Source: an uncultured Bacilli bacterium (GTDB lineage: Bacteria > Bacillota_I > Bacilli_A > RF39 > UBA660). Taken from it: DNA of 5,222 bases. The position numbers were made by a program, and so were the translations under genes. Shown in pieces: positions 4,953 to 5,222 of the stretch. Positions within the stretch are counted from its first letter, which is position 1. Each line of letters starts with the position of its first letter. The stretch is from NCBI GenBank assembly GCA_947630195.1, contig CANRGQ010000069.1, positions 1 to 5,222 on the forward strand. The letters run 5' to 3'. A model generated the notes under the pieces. The model did no database searches. It saw only the letters and a program-made list of their open reading frames with translations, and had not been told where the DNA came from.

Positions 4953-5013
4953 AAGCGAAAAATCAAAAAATAGCGAAAAAATGCAAAAAAATTAAAAAAA
5001 AGCGAATTTTTTG
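4953..5013 (+). promoter_or_regulatory. Phased A-tracts (UP-element/curved DNA) upstream of the rRNA promoter
   Basis: A-runs lie at 4958-4962, 4965-4970, 4976-4981, 4985-4991 and 4994-5001, followed by AATTTTTT at 5005-5012. From the second run on, centres are about 9.5-11 bp apart, in phase with the helix, which is known to give intrinsic bending. The A-rich block immediately upstream of the -35 also fits an UP element contacted by the RNA polymerase alpha subunit. The hexamer AGCGAA punctuates the runs at 4954, 4972 and 5001. Confidence 0.6.
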
Positions 5014-5042
5014 TTGACAATTTATTTTCAATTTGGTATATT
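5014..5042 (+). promoter_or_regulatory. Main rRNA operon promoter
   Basis: A perfect TTGACA (5014-5019) and TATATT (5037-5042) are separated by exactly 17 nt, with TGG at 5034-5036 giving an extended -10. This is the best promoter in the window and is positioned about 108 nt before the 16S gene. The expected first base is near 5049, a G, which would suit the GTP-sensitive initiation known for B. subtilis rRNA promoters; that last point is inference. Confidence 0.9.
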
Positions 5043-5047
5043 ACTAG

Positions 5048-5156
5048 TGCACATCGGAAAAGAAGTGCGAAAATGTTCTTTGAAAACTAAGTAAAAAGTC
5101 AATTTTGAGTAGCTTAGGAGAAACAAACAATTTAAGATTTAAATTATAAAATCTTT
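5048..5156 (+). other. rRNA transcribed leader with boxA antitermination site
   Basis: The leader contains TGTTCTTTGAAAACT (5074-5088), the typical Firmicutes boxA region, where NusB and the S10 protein are expected to load the antitermination complex. Just upstream, GCAC (5049-5052) and GTGC (5065-5068) can form a short hairpin in a boxB-like position. Near the end, AAGATTT (5134-5140) and AAATCTT (5149-5155) form a 7-bp stem followed by U's right at the 16S 5' end. The rest of the leader shows no open reading frame or other element I can name. Confidence 0.8.

Positions 5157-5222
<66 letters not shown>

Noticed and set aside
4944..5013. A-rich repeats near the rRNA operon as a CRISPR array or replication origin
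   Set aside because: Repeat units are too short and irregular for CRISPR, and no DnaA-box-like TTATCCACA is present; a promoter UP element with phased A-tracts explains them better.

Overview
This 5.2 kb window comes from an AT-rich, low-GC Gram-positive (Bacillota-type) bacterium. It ends at the first ~66 nt of a 16S rRNA gene. The evidence for the assignment is a DUF378 (YuzA-like) protein, a DUF402 phosphatase of the YgaC/Ntdp type, a Firmicutes-style boxA in the rRNA leader, canonical SigA-type promoters and short hairpin plus U-tract terminators. The 16S start (GGCGGCATGCC...) and the very A/T-biased codon use suggest a Bacilli lineage related to the uncultured gut RF39/Erysipelotrichales/Acholeplasma-like groups. 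That placement is an inference from about 60 nt of 16S and gene style. All clear Trp codons are TGG and one gene ends in TGA, so the standard bacterial code fits.

Layout. The possible tail of an upstream gene occupies the first ~50 nt. A two-gene operon follows at 92-792: an unknown 71-aa charged protein, overlapped by ATGA with a small four-helix membrane protein of the DUF21-like type often labelled CorB. A bidirectional terminator (803-829) separates it from a minus-strand DUF378 membrane protein (831-1040). A divergent regulatory region (1041-1143) holds twin TATTTAAATA palindromes 21 bp apart. The remaining genes run on the plus strand, each apparently with its own promoter and terminator: a 402-aa lipoprotein (LolA-like domain, repeat-containing low-complexity linker, DUF4367-like C-terminus), a 190-aa membrane-anchored thioredoxin-like protein with no cysteines, a 383-aa S41 C-terminal processing peptidase (TM-PDZ-protease, intact Ser/Lys/Gln), and a 183-aa DUF402 nucleotide phosphatase. 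The rRNA control region (4931-5156) has phased A-tracts, a near-consensus extended -10 promoter, a possible boxB-like hairpin, boxA, and a hairpin just before the 16S 5' end.

How it fits together. The lipoprotein, the thioredoxin-like protein and the CTP protease are all predicted to act at the outer face of the cytoplasmic membrane, so this is a cell-envelope neighbourhood, though each gene appears to be its own transcription unit. The gene packing is tight: stop codons sit inside terminator stems, and terminator U-tracts run into the -35 boxes of the next gene. I see no mobile element, CRISPR array, tRNA or obvious defence system. The less ordinary items are the degenerate thioredoxin, the composite lipoprotein, the twin operator-like palindromes and the rRNA upstream region.
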